Shown in pieces: positions 31,296 through 39,982 of a DNA stretch of 59,838 nucleotides. Within the stretch, counting starts at the first letter, position 1. Every line of letters begins with the position of its first letter. A program made the position numbers and the translations under genes. The stretch is taken from positions 1 through 59,838 of the forward strand of contig JALRCA010000243.1 in assembly GCA_023257515.1 (NCBI GenBank), read 5' to 3'. A model generated the notes under the pieces. That model ran no database searches. It was not told the DNA's origin and saw nothing but the letters and a program-made list of their open reading frames with translations. The DNA is from Aeromicrobium sp. Lineage in GTDB: Bacteria; Actinomycetota; Actinomycetes; Propionibacteriales; Nocardioidaceae.

Positions 31296-32285
31296 ATGTC
31301 CGTCACCCGCGTCGCCGTCCTCCTCGTGGAGCCCGTCGTCGCCTACGACGCCACCATTCCCGCGGAGGTGCTCGGCGCCGCCGTCGACGACGAGGGTCGC
31401 GCGCTCTACGAGGTGGTGCTCGTGAGCCCCGATGGCGCACCGGTGCGCACGACCCACGACTACGGCATCACGCCCCACGGCGGACCCGAGCTGATGGCGG
31501 ACGCGGACCTCGTGATCGTGCCCGGCTCGCACGGCCGGGCTGCGCGCCACGACGGACGTCCGGGGCCGGGCGTGGCCGAGGCGCTGGCCCGCCGGCGGCA
31601 CGGCGCACGCGTCGCGTCCATCTGCAGCGGCGCCTTCGTGCTCGCCGCGGCCGGCCTGCTCGACGGTCGCCGGGCCACCACCCACTGGAGCGCCGCCGAG
31701 GACTTCTGCCGGCTCTACCCGCAGGTCGAGCTCGATCCGCGCGTCCTCTGGGTCGACGAGGGGCCCGTCGTCACCTCGGCCGGCCTGAGCGCCGGTGTCG
31801 ACCTGTGCCTGCACCTCGTCCGCACGACGCACGGTGCCGGCGTCGCGAACCGGGCCGCCCGCCAGATGGTCGTCGCGCCGTGGCGAGATGGCGGCCAGGC
31901 GCAGTTCATCGAGTCGCCCGTGCCCGATCCCGACGACCACTCCACGAGCGGCACGCGGGCGTGGGCCCTCGACCGGCTGGACGAACGCCTGACCCTCGCC
32001 GACCTGGCCGGACACGCCCACATGAGCGTGCGGACGTTCAACCGGCGGTTCCGCGCCGAGACCGGCACGACCCCGGGAACGTGGCTCGTCCAGCAACGCG
32101 TCCGGCGTGCCCAGCACCTGCTCGAGACCGAGGAGCTGAGTGTCGACGAGGTCGCCGATCGATCCGGCTTCGGCACCGCTGCGTCGATGCGCACCCACCT
32201 GCACACCGCCGCGGGACTGTCTCCCAGCGCGTACCGGAGGGCGTTCCGGCGGGACGAGACGCGGACCTCGGGGACGAGCGCCTGA
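31296..32285 (+). CDS. GlxA-family transcriptional regulator (DJ-1/PfpI plus AraC HTH)
   Basis: 329 aa. Residues 1-180 form a DJ-1/PfpI domain with elbow ASICSGAFVLAAAGLLDGRR; residues 225-320 carry an AraC HTH pair (LTLADLAGHAHMSVRTFNRR and LSVDEVADRSGFGTAASMRT). Such proteins sense small metabolites and often control a neighbouring PfpI-like enzyme, here the divergent gene. No good ribosome site is seen before the ATG. Confidence 0.9.
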   Translation: MSVTRVAVLLVEPVVAYDATIPAEVLGAAVDDEGRALYEVVLVSPDGAPVRTTHDYGITPHGGPELMADADLVIVPGSHGRAARHDGRPGPGVAEALARRRHGARVASICSGAFVLAAAGLLDGRRATTHWSAAEDFCRLYPQVELDPRVLWVDEGPVVTSAGLSAGVDLCLHLVRTTHGAGVANRAARQMVVAPWRDGGQAQFIESPVPDPDDHSTSGTRAWALDRLDERLTLADLAGHAHMSVRTFNRRFRAETGTTPGTWLVQQRVRRAQHLLETEELSVDEVADRSGFGTAASMRTHLHTAAGLSPSAYRRAFRRDETRTSGTSA

Positions 32286-32305
32286 CATCGCCGAGGTCCG
32301 GCTGC

Positions 32306-32560
32306 TCAGCGAGCCGGCCTCGGACCCACCAGCTCCTCCACCAGGTCGACGGCCGTGCGTCCGGCGGTGGCGGGGTCGGTGGCGCCGTAGACGCCGTCGT
32401 GGAACAGCCAGATCCGGTCGGCGAGCTCGGGCGGCCCACCCATCTGCGCGACGAGCCCCTCGATCCGCGCGCGCCAGGAGGCGAGGGCGCGGTCCGCTGC
32501 CCGGACCGCGACGTCGTCCAGCCCGACGAGCGCTCGGCAGCGGGCCCAGCGCATCGAGAA
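32306..32560 (-). pseudogene. TetR-family regulator remnant (C-terminal part)
   Basis: Only a ligand-binding-domain tail is readable: RALASWRARIEGLVAQMGGP then ELADRIWLFHDGVYGATDPA and TAVDLVEELVG. It resembles the C-terminus of TetR_C-type regulators; the DNA-binding half is missing and the frame upstream of about 32560 becomes Arg/Ser-rich and enters the neighbouring operator. It is likely a deletion remnant cut by arrival of the HTH/nucleotidyltransferase pair. Limits are approximate. Confidence 0.5.
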
Positions 32561-32582
32561 GGGACGTGACCTCCACCGGCCT

Positions 32583-32599
32583 TGATACACTGCGTATCA
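32583..32599. promoter_or_regulatory. Operator of the HTH/nucleotidyltransferase operon
   Basis: TGATAC-ACTGC-GTATCA, perfect 6-bp arms. It lies 23 bp before the start of the HTH gene and contains -10-like sequences, consistent with autorepression by the HTH (antitoxin-like) product. Confidence 0.6.
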
Positions 32600-32621
32600 G
32601 GCAGGAGTTGAGGTGGGAACG

Positions 32622-33095
32622 ATGACCGAGAGCACGCACACGGGCCAGCAGCCCGACCAGGCGGCACGTCGCCGTCGAGCACTGGAGCGACTCATCCGAA
32701 TCGACGATGCCCGCGCCGCAGCGGACCTGCGCGACGAGGGCCTCTCCCAGCGCGACATCGCCACTCGCCTCGGCATCACCCAGCCCCGGGTGCACCGGCT
32801 CCTTCGCGCCGTCGAGAACCACCTGAGCGAGACCGACGAGGTGCTGCTGCGCCTGACCGCCGGGATGATCGCCCGCGAGGATGCCATCGCTCGTCTCGTC
32901 GAGGAACCGCTCGACGACATCCGCCGCTCCCTGGCGTCCGCCGTCGAAGCCGGGACCATCACCCCCGCCGAGTACGAGACGGTCCGCTCAGCCTCGTGGC
33001 CCGAACCGAGCACCGCCACGATGCCGCTGCAGGAGTGGGCGGCCGTCGAAGACCTGGGCATGCGGTTCCTGCGCCCGACCAAGGCCGAAGCGTGA
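32622..33095 (+). CDS. HTH protein, putative antitoxin of a nucleotidyltransferase pair
   Basis: 157 aa. The HTH is LSQRDIATRLGITQPRVHRL at about residues 45-64, preceded by a basic helix; the C-terminal half is helical and acidic and ends in WAAVEDLGMRFLRPTKAEA. AGGTGG sits at 5-6 bp from the ATG; a GTG at 32613 is also possible. It overlaps the nucleotidyltransferase gene by 4 bp (GTGA), the arrangement of antitoxin-toxin operons. Confidence 0.75.
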   Translation: MTESTHTGQQPDQAARRRRALERLIRIDDARAAADLRDEGLSQRDIATRLGITQPRVHRLLRAVENHLSETDEVLLRLTAGMIAREDAIARLVEEPLDDIRRSLASAVEAGTITPAEYETVRSASWPEPSTATMPLQEWAAVEDLGMRFLRPTKAEA

Positions 33096-33739
33096 GCCTG
33101 CCGGGAGGCAGCGAGACGACCCTGCTTCTGGATCGTCTGCGAACAGTCCACACCGCGCTGGCTGATGCCGGGTTCGACCACGCCATCGGCGGCGGCATCG
33201 CCTTGGCCCACTGGGTCAGCCGGCCCCGATTCACCGCAGACATCGACATCAACGTCGTCGCCAGCCTCCAGCAGGTTGATCGCCTCCTGGAGCTCCTCGG
33301 TGAGTTCGTCGAGGTCACCGAGAAGAACCGCGACGACCTGTCCGACCCCGACATCGGCCAGGCCCGACTGTTCTTCCCCGCCCCCAGGACACCGCTGGAC
33401 GTCTTCCTGCCCCAGCATCCGCAGTACCACGAACTCGTCACCACCCGGGCCGTCCCCTCAGCGGTCCTCGACGGCATCCCGGTGATGACCGCCACCGACC
33501 TGACCGTGTTCAAGGTGCTGTTCGACCGGGCCAAGGACTGGGCCGACATCGAGGCGATGCTCGGTCACGGGCACGTCGAGACCGAGGAAGCCCTGACCTG
33601 GCTGGAACGCATCGTCGGTCAGGACTCGCGCATCGACCGCCTGCGTCACCTCAGCGAGATCACCGCCGCGACCGACGACGAGACTGATGACATCCCGACC
33701 TTCAAGAACGCCATCAGAAAGCCCGACCCGAGTCCTTGA
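33092..33739 (+). CDS. Nucleotidyltransferase (AbiEii/AbiGii-like)
   Basis: 215 aa. GFDHAIGGGIALAHWVSRPR is the GG-containing helix of MNT-type transferases, and FTADIDINV supplies the DxD catalytic pair; later LDVFLPQ and ATDLTVFKVLFDRAKDWADI are also typical. Relatives act as toxins (AbiEii, type IV-like systems) that modify tRNA or NTPs and are held by an HTH antitoxin such as the upstream gene. It is shorter than AbiEii proper, so a different branch is likely. GTG start in a GTGA overlap. Confidence 0.8.
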   Translation: MSLPGGSETTLLLDRLRTVHTALADAGFDHAIGGGIALAHWVSRPRFTADIDINVVASLQQVDRLLELLGEFVEVTEKNRDDLSDPDIGQARLFFPAPRTPLDVFLPQHPQYHELVTTRAVPSAVLDGIPVMTATDLTVFKVLFDRAKDWADIEAMLGHGHVETEEALTWLERIVGQDSRIDRLRHLSEITAATDDETDDIPTFKNAIRKPDPSP

Positions 33740-33961
33740 TCGTCCACGCCTCGCTTCCGCCCTTGTCCGAGGGACCGTCACACGAAGCGAGGAGACCGGG
33801 GAGAAGATCCCGTCTCGGCTCGCATCACTCACCCCCAGGACATGGGCCTCGTTCACCCGGCGAATCGCCCCGTGGAACGGTTCTTGGACAGCTCCACTCG
33901 CACCCCGGAGGCCTTCACCGATCCAGCAGACAACCCGAGACGACGTCCCGGGACATCACAC

Positions 33962-34708
33962 CTAGACCTGGCGCCCCAGCTGGGCCGCCGCGTTGCGGAC
34001 GGTGTCGGCCAGCGCGGCGGTGCGTCCCTCGGGGAAGGCCTCCGCTGTGCCGGTGATCTGGAGCGCGGCCACGGCGACGTCCTCGCGGTTCCGCACGGGG
34101 GTGGCGACCGATCGGGTCCCGAGGACGCGCTCGCCGATCGAGACGGCGAAGCCGGCGGCTCGGATCTGCGCGAGGGACTCGCGCATCTCGTCGGCGCTCA
34201 TGACCTGGCCCGAGGCGAGCGTGTACGGCGCGACCTCGAGGACCAGGCGCTCCTGCTCCTCGGGCTCGAGCTGCGCAGCGAGCACCTTGCCGGCGCCGAC
34301 GTGCAGCGGCAGCCGCTCGCCGACCGGCAGCTCGTAGCGCAGCGGGTCCGTGCCCTCGACGCGAGCGATGACGGCGCGGTGGAAGCCGGTCCGGACGAAG
34401 ACCGAGGCGGTCAGGCCGGTGCTCGCGGCGATCTCCTGCAGCACCGGTCGTGCCGACAGCACGATCGGGCTGCCGGTCAGGTAGGCGTGCGCGCCGAAGA
34501 GCAGCCCGACGCCCGCGCGGTAGCGGCCGTCCACCTTGTCGACCCGACCGCGCTGCTCGAGGGCCGCCAGGATGCGCTGGGTGGTGGCGACGTGCAGACC
34601 CGACAGGCGCGCGACCTCGCTCAGGCGCAGGCCCGACGGGGCGCCCTCGAGGACCTCGAGCACGTCGATGGCCCCGTCCAGCGAGCGCATCGTCGTCGAC
34701 TCGGCCAC
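33962..34708 (-). CDS. IclR-family transcriptional regulator
   Basis: 248 aa. N-terminal wHTH (SLDGAIDVLEVLEGAPSGLR, LSEVARLSGLHVATTQRILA) and C-terminal IclR effector domain (YELPVGERLPLHVGAGKVLA, QIRAAGFAVSIGERVLGTRS). GTG start with GAGGAG at good spacing. It is isolated: the 222 bp before it (33740-33961) hold no gene, and its target is not obvious among the neighbours. Confidence 0.9.
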   Translation of the reverse strand: MAESTTMRSLDGAIDVLEVLEGAPSGLRLSEVARLSGLHVATTQRILAALEQRGRVDKVDGRYRAGVGLLFGAHAYLTGSPIVLSARPVLQEIAASTGLTASVFVRTGFHRAVIARVEGTDPLRYELPVGERLPLHVGAGKVLAAQLEPEEQERLVLEVAPYTLASGQVMSADEMRESLAQIRAAGFAVSIGERVLGTRSVATPVRNREDVAVAALQITGTAEAFPEGRTAALADTVRNAAAQLGRQV

Positions 34709-34813
34709 CTGATCACTCCTCGCATCGACGTCTCACAGGATGAGAGTCCCCGGTCCTCGCGACCGTCGTCGACGGACACGCTGCCCCCACGGCGTCGCGT
34801 GGTTCCGCGCTCG

Positions 34814-35502
34814 TCAGGACGTCACGGAAGCGACGAGTTGCTCCTGGTCCCGGGCGATGCTCCGTACGACCCTGAGCCACGCCGACAGGGCCGCGACCCA
34901 CAGGAGTGCGAGAGCGCTCGCGAGGTACGGCAGGGCCGAGGCGAGCTCGGGGACCGTGAAGACTCCGCTGGCCCCCTCCATGAACATCGTCACCAGGAAG
35001 AGTGCCCACCGCGTGCCGAAGCCCGGTGGTGTCGGGGCGCCGTGGCGTCGCGCCGCACGTCGCGCACGACCTGGAACGGGAACCAGAGCGAGACCACCGG
35101 GATGAGCCAACCCAGGACGACCCACGCCGGTGATCGGGTCTGCGTGGCCTCGGGTCGCAGGGACACCACGTTCTGCCGGGCGCGGAACAACCACACGGAC
35201 GTCACGACGAGGGCGAGCGCCTGGAAGGGCAGGCGCAGGACGCCGACGACGTCGTAGGGCGTGAGGACGAGCTCGTCCGCCCGAGCCTCCTGCAGCCGGT
35301 CGACCGAGAAGAAGGCGGCCACGACCGCCGCCAGCGTCGTCGCCGTCAGCAGCACGGAGCAGATCACGACCCACCGGGTGAGGTCGCCGAGCGGCTCCAC
35401 CGGTCCGCGCCGTGCTGGTCGGTCGTCGGGCTCGGGCTGGGGCCCGACCGGGTACGGCGGGTGGCTCGGCTGCGAGGGGCCGTCCTCGGGACGATCGTTC
35501 AC
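34814..35502 (-). pseudogene. DUF4328-family membrane protein with a frameshift
   Basis: The N-terminal part runs in one frame (LTRWVVICSVLLTATTLAAV, LFRARQNVVSLRPEATQTRS, AWVVLGWLIPVVSLWFPFQV, VRDVRRDAT), the last two helices in another (GFGTRWALFLVTMFMEGASG, LASALALLWVAALSAWLRVV). The break is at about 35030-35060, near a CCCC run. The NxWxxR and GW-x-P-x3-LxxPxxxxRD motifs of DUF4328 are present. It may be a real inactivated gene or a one-base sequence error. GTG start at 35502. Confidence 0.75.
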
Positions 35503-35534
35503 GGGCGCTCTCTTCGGTCCAGGGTGACTGAATC

Positions 35535-36245
35535 CTATGCGGGTCGCAGTCCCCGGGAGAGGGAGTCGTGGGACGGGGGCGGCCAGGCCGCGAGGAACGG
35601 CGCGCGTCGCAGCCAGGCCCCGGCGACGACCAGGTCGAGCATCGTGGCGGCAGCGGCGCGGTAGGGGACGGTGGCCGCAGGAGGCGGCGCCTCGTGCGTC
35701 AGAGCCGTCCCGCCGGCATCGCCGCCGAGCGTCATGAACGGCACGCGGACCGTCGTCCACTCGACCTCGCACCCGGCGAGCACGGCGAGGTGGGCGTCGC
35801 CGTCGGCCAGCAGGTCGGGCGCCCCGTGTCGCATCTGGTCACGCTTCACGGCGTGGGACGGCCCCACATGCTCGCCGGGGAGTCGTGCGCCTGAACCGGT
35901 CACCGTCACGAGTCGGGTCGGTCCGTTCTCGGACATGAGCCGACAGATGACCCGAGCACCGGTCCCGGAGACGTCCGGTCGCCGGGCGTGGGCGCTGCCG
36001 AGCGCGACGAGGACCGCGTCCGCGTCGGCGACGTGGTCCTCCAGGGTCCGCGGCGCGTGCACGTCACCGTGGACGACCTCCAGCCGTGGGTGTCGTGGGA
36101 GCGGGTCGACGCGGTGCACGACGGCACGCACGTGGTGACCGCGACCCAGCGCCTCGGCCGTCAGGATGCGGCCCAGGCGTCCTCCCGCCCCGACCACGAG
36201 GAGGGCCGGGAGGCCGGCGTCGACCCGCCGGTCGCCGGTGCTCAC
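35535..36245 (-). CDS. NAD(P)-binding (atypical SDR/NmrA-like) protein
   Basis: 236 aa. ALLVVGAGGRLGRILTAEAL is the Rossmann dinucleotide motif, with DADAVLVALGSAHARRPDVS and RLVTVTGSGARLPGEHVGPS after it. No classical YxxxK is seen, as in NmrA/atypical SDRs. GTG at 36245 is chosen as the nearest start to the Rossmann fold. It lies 28 bp downstream of the DHA2 exporter stop on the same strand and may be cotranscribed. Confidence 0.75.
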   Translation of the reverse strand: MSTGDRRVDAGLPALLVVGAGGRLGRILTAEALGRGHHVRAVVHRVDPLPRHPRLEVVHGDVHAPRTLEDHVADADAVLVALGSAHARRPDVSGTGARVICRLMSENGPTRLVTVTGSGARLPGEHVGPSHAVKRDQMRHGAPDLLADGDAHLAVLAGCEVEWTTVRVPFMTLGGDAGGTALTHEAPPPAATVPYRAAAATMLDLVVAGAWLRRAPFLAAWPPPSHDSLSRGLRPA

Positions 36246-36273
36246 CAGGGCCTCGCCACGCCACCGCGCGCGG

Positions 36274-37752
36274 TCACGCGACGACCGGTCCGTCGTGGCG
36301 CGGAATGCTCGGCAGCAGGGCGATCGAGACGAGCAACGCGGCACCGGCGAATCCCGCACCCGCGAGGAAGCCGTCGTGGAAGACGATGATCCGCGCGGCA
36401 TCGACGAGCCCTGCGTCGTCCCCCGCTGCGGCGGTCAGCTCGTCGATGCGGCGGAAGGCATAGGTGGCTGCCACCGCGACGCCGAGTGCGCCACCGACCT
36501 CCTGGCTCGTGTTGATGAGTCCGGCAGCGAGACCGGCGCGCTCCTCCGGCACGCCCACCTGGGCCGCGATCTGCAGAGGCACGAACGACAGGCCGAGCCC
36601 CAGGCCGAGCAGCAGGAACACCGGCAGGACGCCCGTCGCGTAGGAGGCGGAGCCCGACATCCGAGCGAGCAGGAGGAGCCCCGACGTGACGAGCACGAGC
36701 CCGGCGACCAGCACGATCTTGGAGGGGATCCTGGCCGCCAGCGCCGACGCCGCTGCGGCGCCGACCGCGACCAGGAGGGCGAGCGGGACGTAGGCCAGGC
36801 CGGTCCGCACCGGGGTGTAGTCGAGCACCTGCTGCAGGAACAGGCTCGCGAAGAAGAACACCGTCACGACGGTGCCGAGGAGGAACACGGTGGCCACGTT
36901 CGCGACGAGGAGCGTGCGCCGGCGGAGGACGTCGAACGGCACCAGCGGCGCCGGGCTGCGGCGTTCCGCCACGACGAACGCGACGACCAGCACGGCCGCG
37001 ACGGCCAGGCAGGTCAGGACGACGGTGTCGTCCCACCCGTGGCCGATGGCCTCCTCGAGCGCGTAGAGCAGCGTCAGGAGCGCCGTGGTGAGCAGGAGTG
37101 CACCGACGAGGTCGAACCGGCGGCGGACGCCGCGGCTCTCCGGCAGCACGCGAGGGGCGAGCAGCACGGCCGCGACTGCGATCGGGAGATTGATGAAGAA
37201 GATCCATCGCCAGCCGGGCCCGTCCGCGAGCACACCGCCGAGGCTGACGCCGACGACGGACGCGATACCGGCGAGCGCGCCCCACACGCCGAGGGCTCTG
37301 GCACGTTCCGCTCCGCCGACGAACGTGGTCGTCAGCGTGGACAGCGCGGCCGGGGCGATCATCGCCGAGCCGAGCCCTTGGAGGCCTCGCGCGGCGAAGA
37401 GCACGCCCTGGTCCTGGGCGACGCCCGCGGCGAGCGAGGCGAGACCGAAGACGGCCAGGCCGACCTGGAGCACCCGCCGTCGCCCGAACGTGTCGGCGAG
37501 GCGCGACCCGAGCAGCAGGAATCCGCCGAGCACCGTCCCGTACAGGGTGACGACGTACGTCAGGTCCGCCTCGTCGATGTCGAGCGCGGTCTCGATGGAC
37601 GGCAGGGCGACGTTCACGATGCTGACGTCGAGGAACACCATGAACTGGGCCACGGACAGGAAGGCCAGGACGAGGCCCGGCCGTCGCACACCCGGGGCGA
37701 TGCCCGGTAGTCCGTCATCGGTGGGTCGTCCGGGTCCGTGCAGGTCGGTCAT
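36274..37752 (-). CDS. MFS transporter, DHA2 (EmrB/QacA) type
   Basis: 492 aa, 14 helices. FMVFLDVSIVNVALPSIETA is the DHA2 motif in helix 1; LGSRLADTFGRRRVLQVGL is the loop motif; GVLADGPGWRWIFFINLPIA is motif C-like. ATG at 37752 with GGAG upstream. It is divergent from the HxlR regulator and a 12-bp palindrome sits between, so efflux is probably induced by a drug or reactive compound sensed by HxlR. Confidence 0.92.
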   Translation of the reverse strand: MTDLHGPGRPTDDGLPGIAPGVRRPGLVLAFLSVAQFMVFLDVSIVNVALPSIETALDIDEADLTYVVTLYGTVLGGFLLLGSRLADTFGRRRVLQVGLAVFGLASLAAGVAQDQGVLFAARGLQGLGSAMIAPAALSTLTTTFVGGAERARALGVWGALAGIASVVGVSLGGVLADGPGWRWIFFINLPIAVAAVLLAPRVLPESRGVRRRFDLVGALLLTTALLTLLYALEEAIGHGWDDTVVLTCLAVAAVLVVAFVVAERRSPAPLVPFDVLRRRTLLVANVATVFLLGTVVTVFFFASLFLQQVLDYTPVRTGLAYVPLALLVAVGAAAASALAARIPSKIVLVAGLVLVTSGLLLLARMSGSASYATGVLPVFLLLGLGLGLSFVPLQIAAQVGVPEERAGLAAGLINTSQEVGGALGVAVAATYAFRRIDELTAAAGDDAGLVDAARIIVFHDGFLAGAGFAGAALLVSIALLPSIPRHDGPVVA

Positions 37753-37810
37753 CTGGTCTCCTCGAGGCGAGTCGTGGACGTGGGAGCTCGACGTTAGTTG
37801 CCCGAGTACA

Positions 37811-37822
37811 CTAGGTACCTAG
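37811..37822. promoter_or_regulatory. Palindrome between the MFS and hxlR genes
   Basis: CTAGGTACCTAG is a perfect 12-bp palindrome, 20 bp before the HxlR start and 59 bp from the MFS start. HxlR-type regulators bind short palindromes of this sort (TAC/GTA centred), so it is the best local operator candidate. Confidence 0.6.
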
Positions 37823-37841
37823 AAGAAACTGAGGTGGCGTC

Positions 37842-38228
37842 ATGGACGAGCTCCGCACGACCCGTTCCGTCCCGGCAGAGGGCTGTCCCATCACTCCGGT
37901 GGTCGACATCGTGTTCAGTCGGTGGACGACGCCGATCCTGTGGCAGCTCCACCAGCACGGTCGGCAACGCTTCGGAGACCTCCGCGCGCTCGTGGGGGGC
38001 ATCACCGCCAAGGTCCTGACCCAGCGTCTGCGGCAGCTCGAGCGTGACGGACTCGTCGCGCGGACGACCTATCCGCAGATCCCGCCCCGAGTGGAGTACG
38101 AGATCACCGAGCTCGGCCGGAGCCTGGCGCCCGTGTTCGCCTCGCTCGTGACCTGGTCGGACCGGAACTTGACGAGCGTGGTCGCCGCGCGGTCGGAGTA
38201 CGACGCCTCGGACCGTCCGCTGCCGTAG
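37842..38228 (+). CDS. HxlR-family winged-HTH regulator
   Basis: 128 aa. EGCPITPVVDIVFSRWTTPI is the family N-terminus with the conserved Cys (position about 15) that can act as a redox or electrophile sensor. GITAKVLTQRLRQLERDGLV and RTTYPQIPPRVEYEITELG complete the wing. It is divergent from the DHA2 exporter and 90 bp before the DJ-1 family gene, both plausible targets. Confidence 0.9.
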   Translation: MDELRTTRSVPAEGCPITPVVDIVFSRWTTPILWQLHQHGRQRFGDLRALVGGITAKVLTQRLRQLERDGLVARTTYPQIPPRVEYEITELGRSLAPVFASLVTWSDRNLTSVVAARSEYDASDRPLP

Positions 38229-38318
38229 GAGCACCCGCACCCACTCAGGCACGTGCTGCGGTCCGGCTCACGTCATCATGGTGTCCGTGCCAGCACGTCG
38301 ACGAGCCAGGAGCATGAC

Positions 38319-39014
38319 ATGACCAAGCGCATCCTCCTCGTGGTCACGAACGTCGGCCACTACGACGATCCCGAGCACGAGACCGGACTGTGGCTCTCCG
38401 AGCTCACGCACGCGTGGGAGGTGTTCGAGGAGCACGGCTTCGAGCAGACCCTGGTCAGCCCCGCCGGCGGGCACGTGCCGCTCGAGCCGCGCTCGCTCAG
38501 GTTCCCGAGCTACGACAGGACGGCCAAGGCGTGGCGTGCCGACCCGTCTCGGATGGCGCTCCTCGAGGACACGCTGAGGCCCGACCAGGTGGACTCGGCC
38601 GACTACGACGCGATCTACTTCACCGGCGGCCACGCCGTCATGTACGACTTCCCGGACAGCGAAGGACTGCAGCGCATCACGCGCGAGCTGTACGAGCGCG
38701 GGGCCGTCGTCTCGTCGGTGTGCCACGGCTACTGCGGCCTGCTGAACACCAGGCTCTCCGACGGCAGCCACCTGGTCGCGGGGCGCCGGATCACCGGGTT
38801 CGCGTGGGCCGAGGAGGTCCTGGCGCGGGTGGACAAGTTCGTGCCGTACAACGCGGAGCAGGTCGCGAAGGACCGGGGCGCGCTGTACGAGAAGGCGAAG
38901 CTGCCCTTCGTCTCCTACGCCGTGGTCGACGGCAACTTCGTGACGGGGCAGAACCCCGGCTCGGCCAAGGAGACCGCGAGGAAGGTCGTCGATGTGCTGG
39001 GTCGCACGCCCTGA
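38319..39014 (+). CDS. Type 1 glutamine amidotransferase-like (DJ-1/HSP31 family) protein
   Basis: 231 aa. RILLVVTNVGHYDDPEHETG is the family N-terminus; IYFTGGHAVMYDFPDSEGL holds the conserved GGH, and SVCHGYCGLLN has the catalytic Cys-His; LVAGRRITGFAWAEEVLARV and GNFVTGQNPGSAKETA finish the fold. Members are glutathione-independent glyoxalase III or chaperone-like detoxification enzymes. AGGAG precedes the ATG. It sits next to an HxlR regulator, a common partner for aldehyde-stress genes. Confidence 0.88.
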   Translation: MTKRILLVVTNVGHYDDPEHETGLWLSELTHAWEVFEEHGFEQTLVSPAGGHVPLEPRSLRFPSYDRTAKAWRADPSRMALLEDTLRPDQVDSADYDAIYFTGGHAVMYDFPDSEGLQRITRELYERGAVVSSVCHGYCGLLNTRLSDGSHLVAGRRITGFAWAEEVLARVDKFVPYNAEQVAKDRGALYEKAKLPFVSYAVVDGNFVTGQNPGSAKETARKVVDVLGRTP

Positions 39015-39017
39015 TCG

Positions 39018-39893
39018 TCAGTCCCGGTAGGCGGCGAACAGGTGCTCGAGCAGGGCGCTCGCGGCAGGCGGCGGCATGCGGCGGGTGACGACGTTGAAGT
39101 CCCACGCGATGCGTTCGACGAGTGGGAGGACCTCGACCTCCATGCCGGGAGGGACCAGGACCTCGGGGAGCAGCCCGACGCCGAGCCCGCTGGCGACGAA
39201 GGCCGGGATCGCGGCGGTCTCGGTGACCTCGACGGCGACGTCGCGCACGAATCCGCGGGCGCGCAGGTCGGCGTCGAGCACGTCCCGGTTACCGAAGCCC
39301 GCCGGTGAGTCGACGAACGGCTCGCCGGCGAGGTCGTCGAGTCGCACCTGGTCGCGTCCGGCCAGCCGGTGCGTCACCGGCAGCAGGGCGCAGTACGGAC
39401 TCGTGACCAGGCGGTGCACGCTGAGGCCGGGTGCGGACGGGGCGGGCAGGCCGAAGAGGCTCACGTCGAGCCGACCCTCGCGGACGGCGTGGGCGAGCTC
39501 CCCCGAGCCGCTGGGTGCCGATCGCAGCCGCAGCTCCACGTGGGGGTGGGCCTCGCGGAAGGCGCCGACGGCTCGGGGGACGGCCAGGTAGCTGACGCTC
39601 GAGAACACGCCGACCCGCAGCTGACCACGCAGCGCACCGTGCGAGTCGGCCGCCGTGCGGGCCCGGTCGCCGGCACCGACGAACTCGCGCAGCACCGGCA
39701 GGACCGCCTCGCCGGCCGACGTCAGCCGGACGCCGCGCTGGTCGCGCTCGAACAACGTGACGCCCAGCTCGGTCTCCAGGGCCCGCACGCCGGCCGAGAC
39801 GGTGGACTGGACGGCGTGGACGCGCCAGGCCGCCCGCGTGAAGCTCAGCTCGTCGGCGACCGCGAGGGCGTACTCGGCCTGTCTGGTGTCCAT
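39018..39893 (-). CDS. LysR-family transcriptional regulator
   Basis: 291 aa. HTH: YALAVADELSFTRAAWRVHA with VQSTVSAGVRALETELGVTL, followed by the standard effector domain (LRVGVFSSVSYLAVPRAVGA, FVASGLGVGLLPEVLVPP). GAGGAGG before the ATG. It is divergent from the MFS gene at 39983 and probably controls it; the 89-bp gap is A+T-richer and contains overlapping ATCATG/CATGAT-like boxes around 39920-39962. Confidence 0.9.
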   Translation of the reverse strand: MDTRQAEYALAVADELSFTRAAWRVHAVQSTVSAGVRALETELGVTLFERDQRGVRLTSAGEAVLPVLREFVGAGDRARTAADSHGALRGQLRVGVFSSVSYLAVPRAVGAFREAHPHVELRLRSAPSGSGELAHAVREGRLDVSLFGLPAPSAPGLSVHRLVTSPYCALLPVTHRLAGRDQVRLDDLAGEPFVDSPAGFGNRDVLDADLRARGFVRDVAVEVTETAAIPAFVASGLGVGLLPEVLVPPGMEVEVLPLVERIAWDFNVVTRRMPPPAASALLEHLFAAYRD

Positions 39894-39982
39894 GGCGCCG
39901 CCTCCTCTGAATCGGTGTCATCGATCATGGTCATCAAAAGTGTTCGTTGGACTAGATCATGATGCCCGACGACGCTGGGGGC

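Noticed and set aside
33740-33961. Gap before the IclR stop
   Set aside because: Open frames here are Pro/His/Arg-rich with no ribosome site; no motif recognised.
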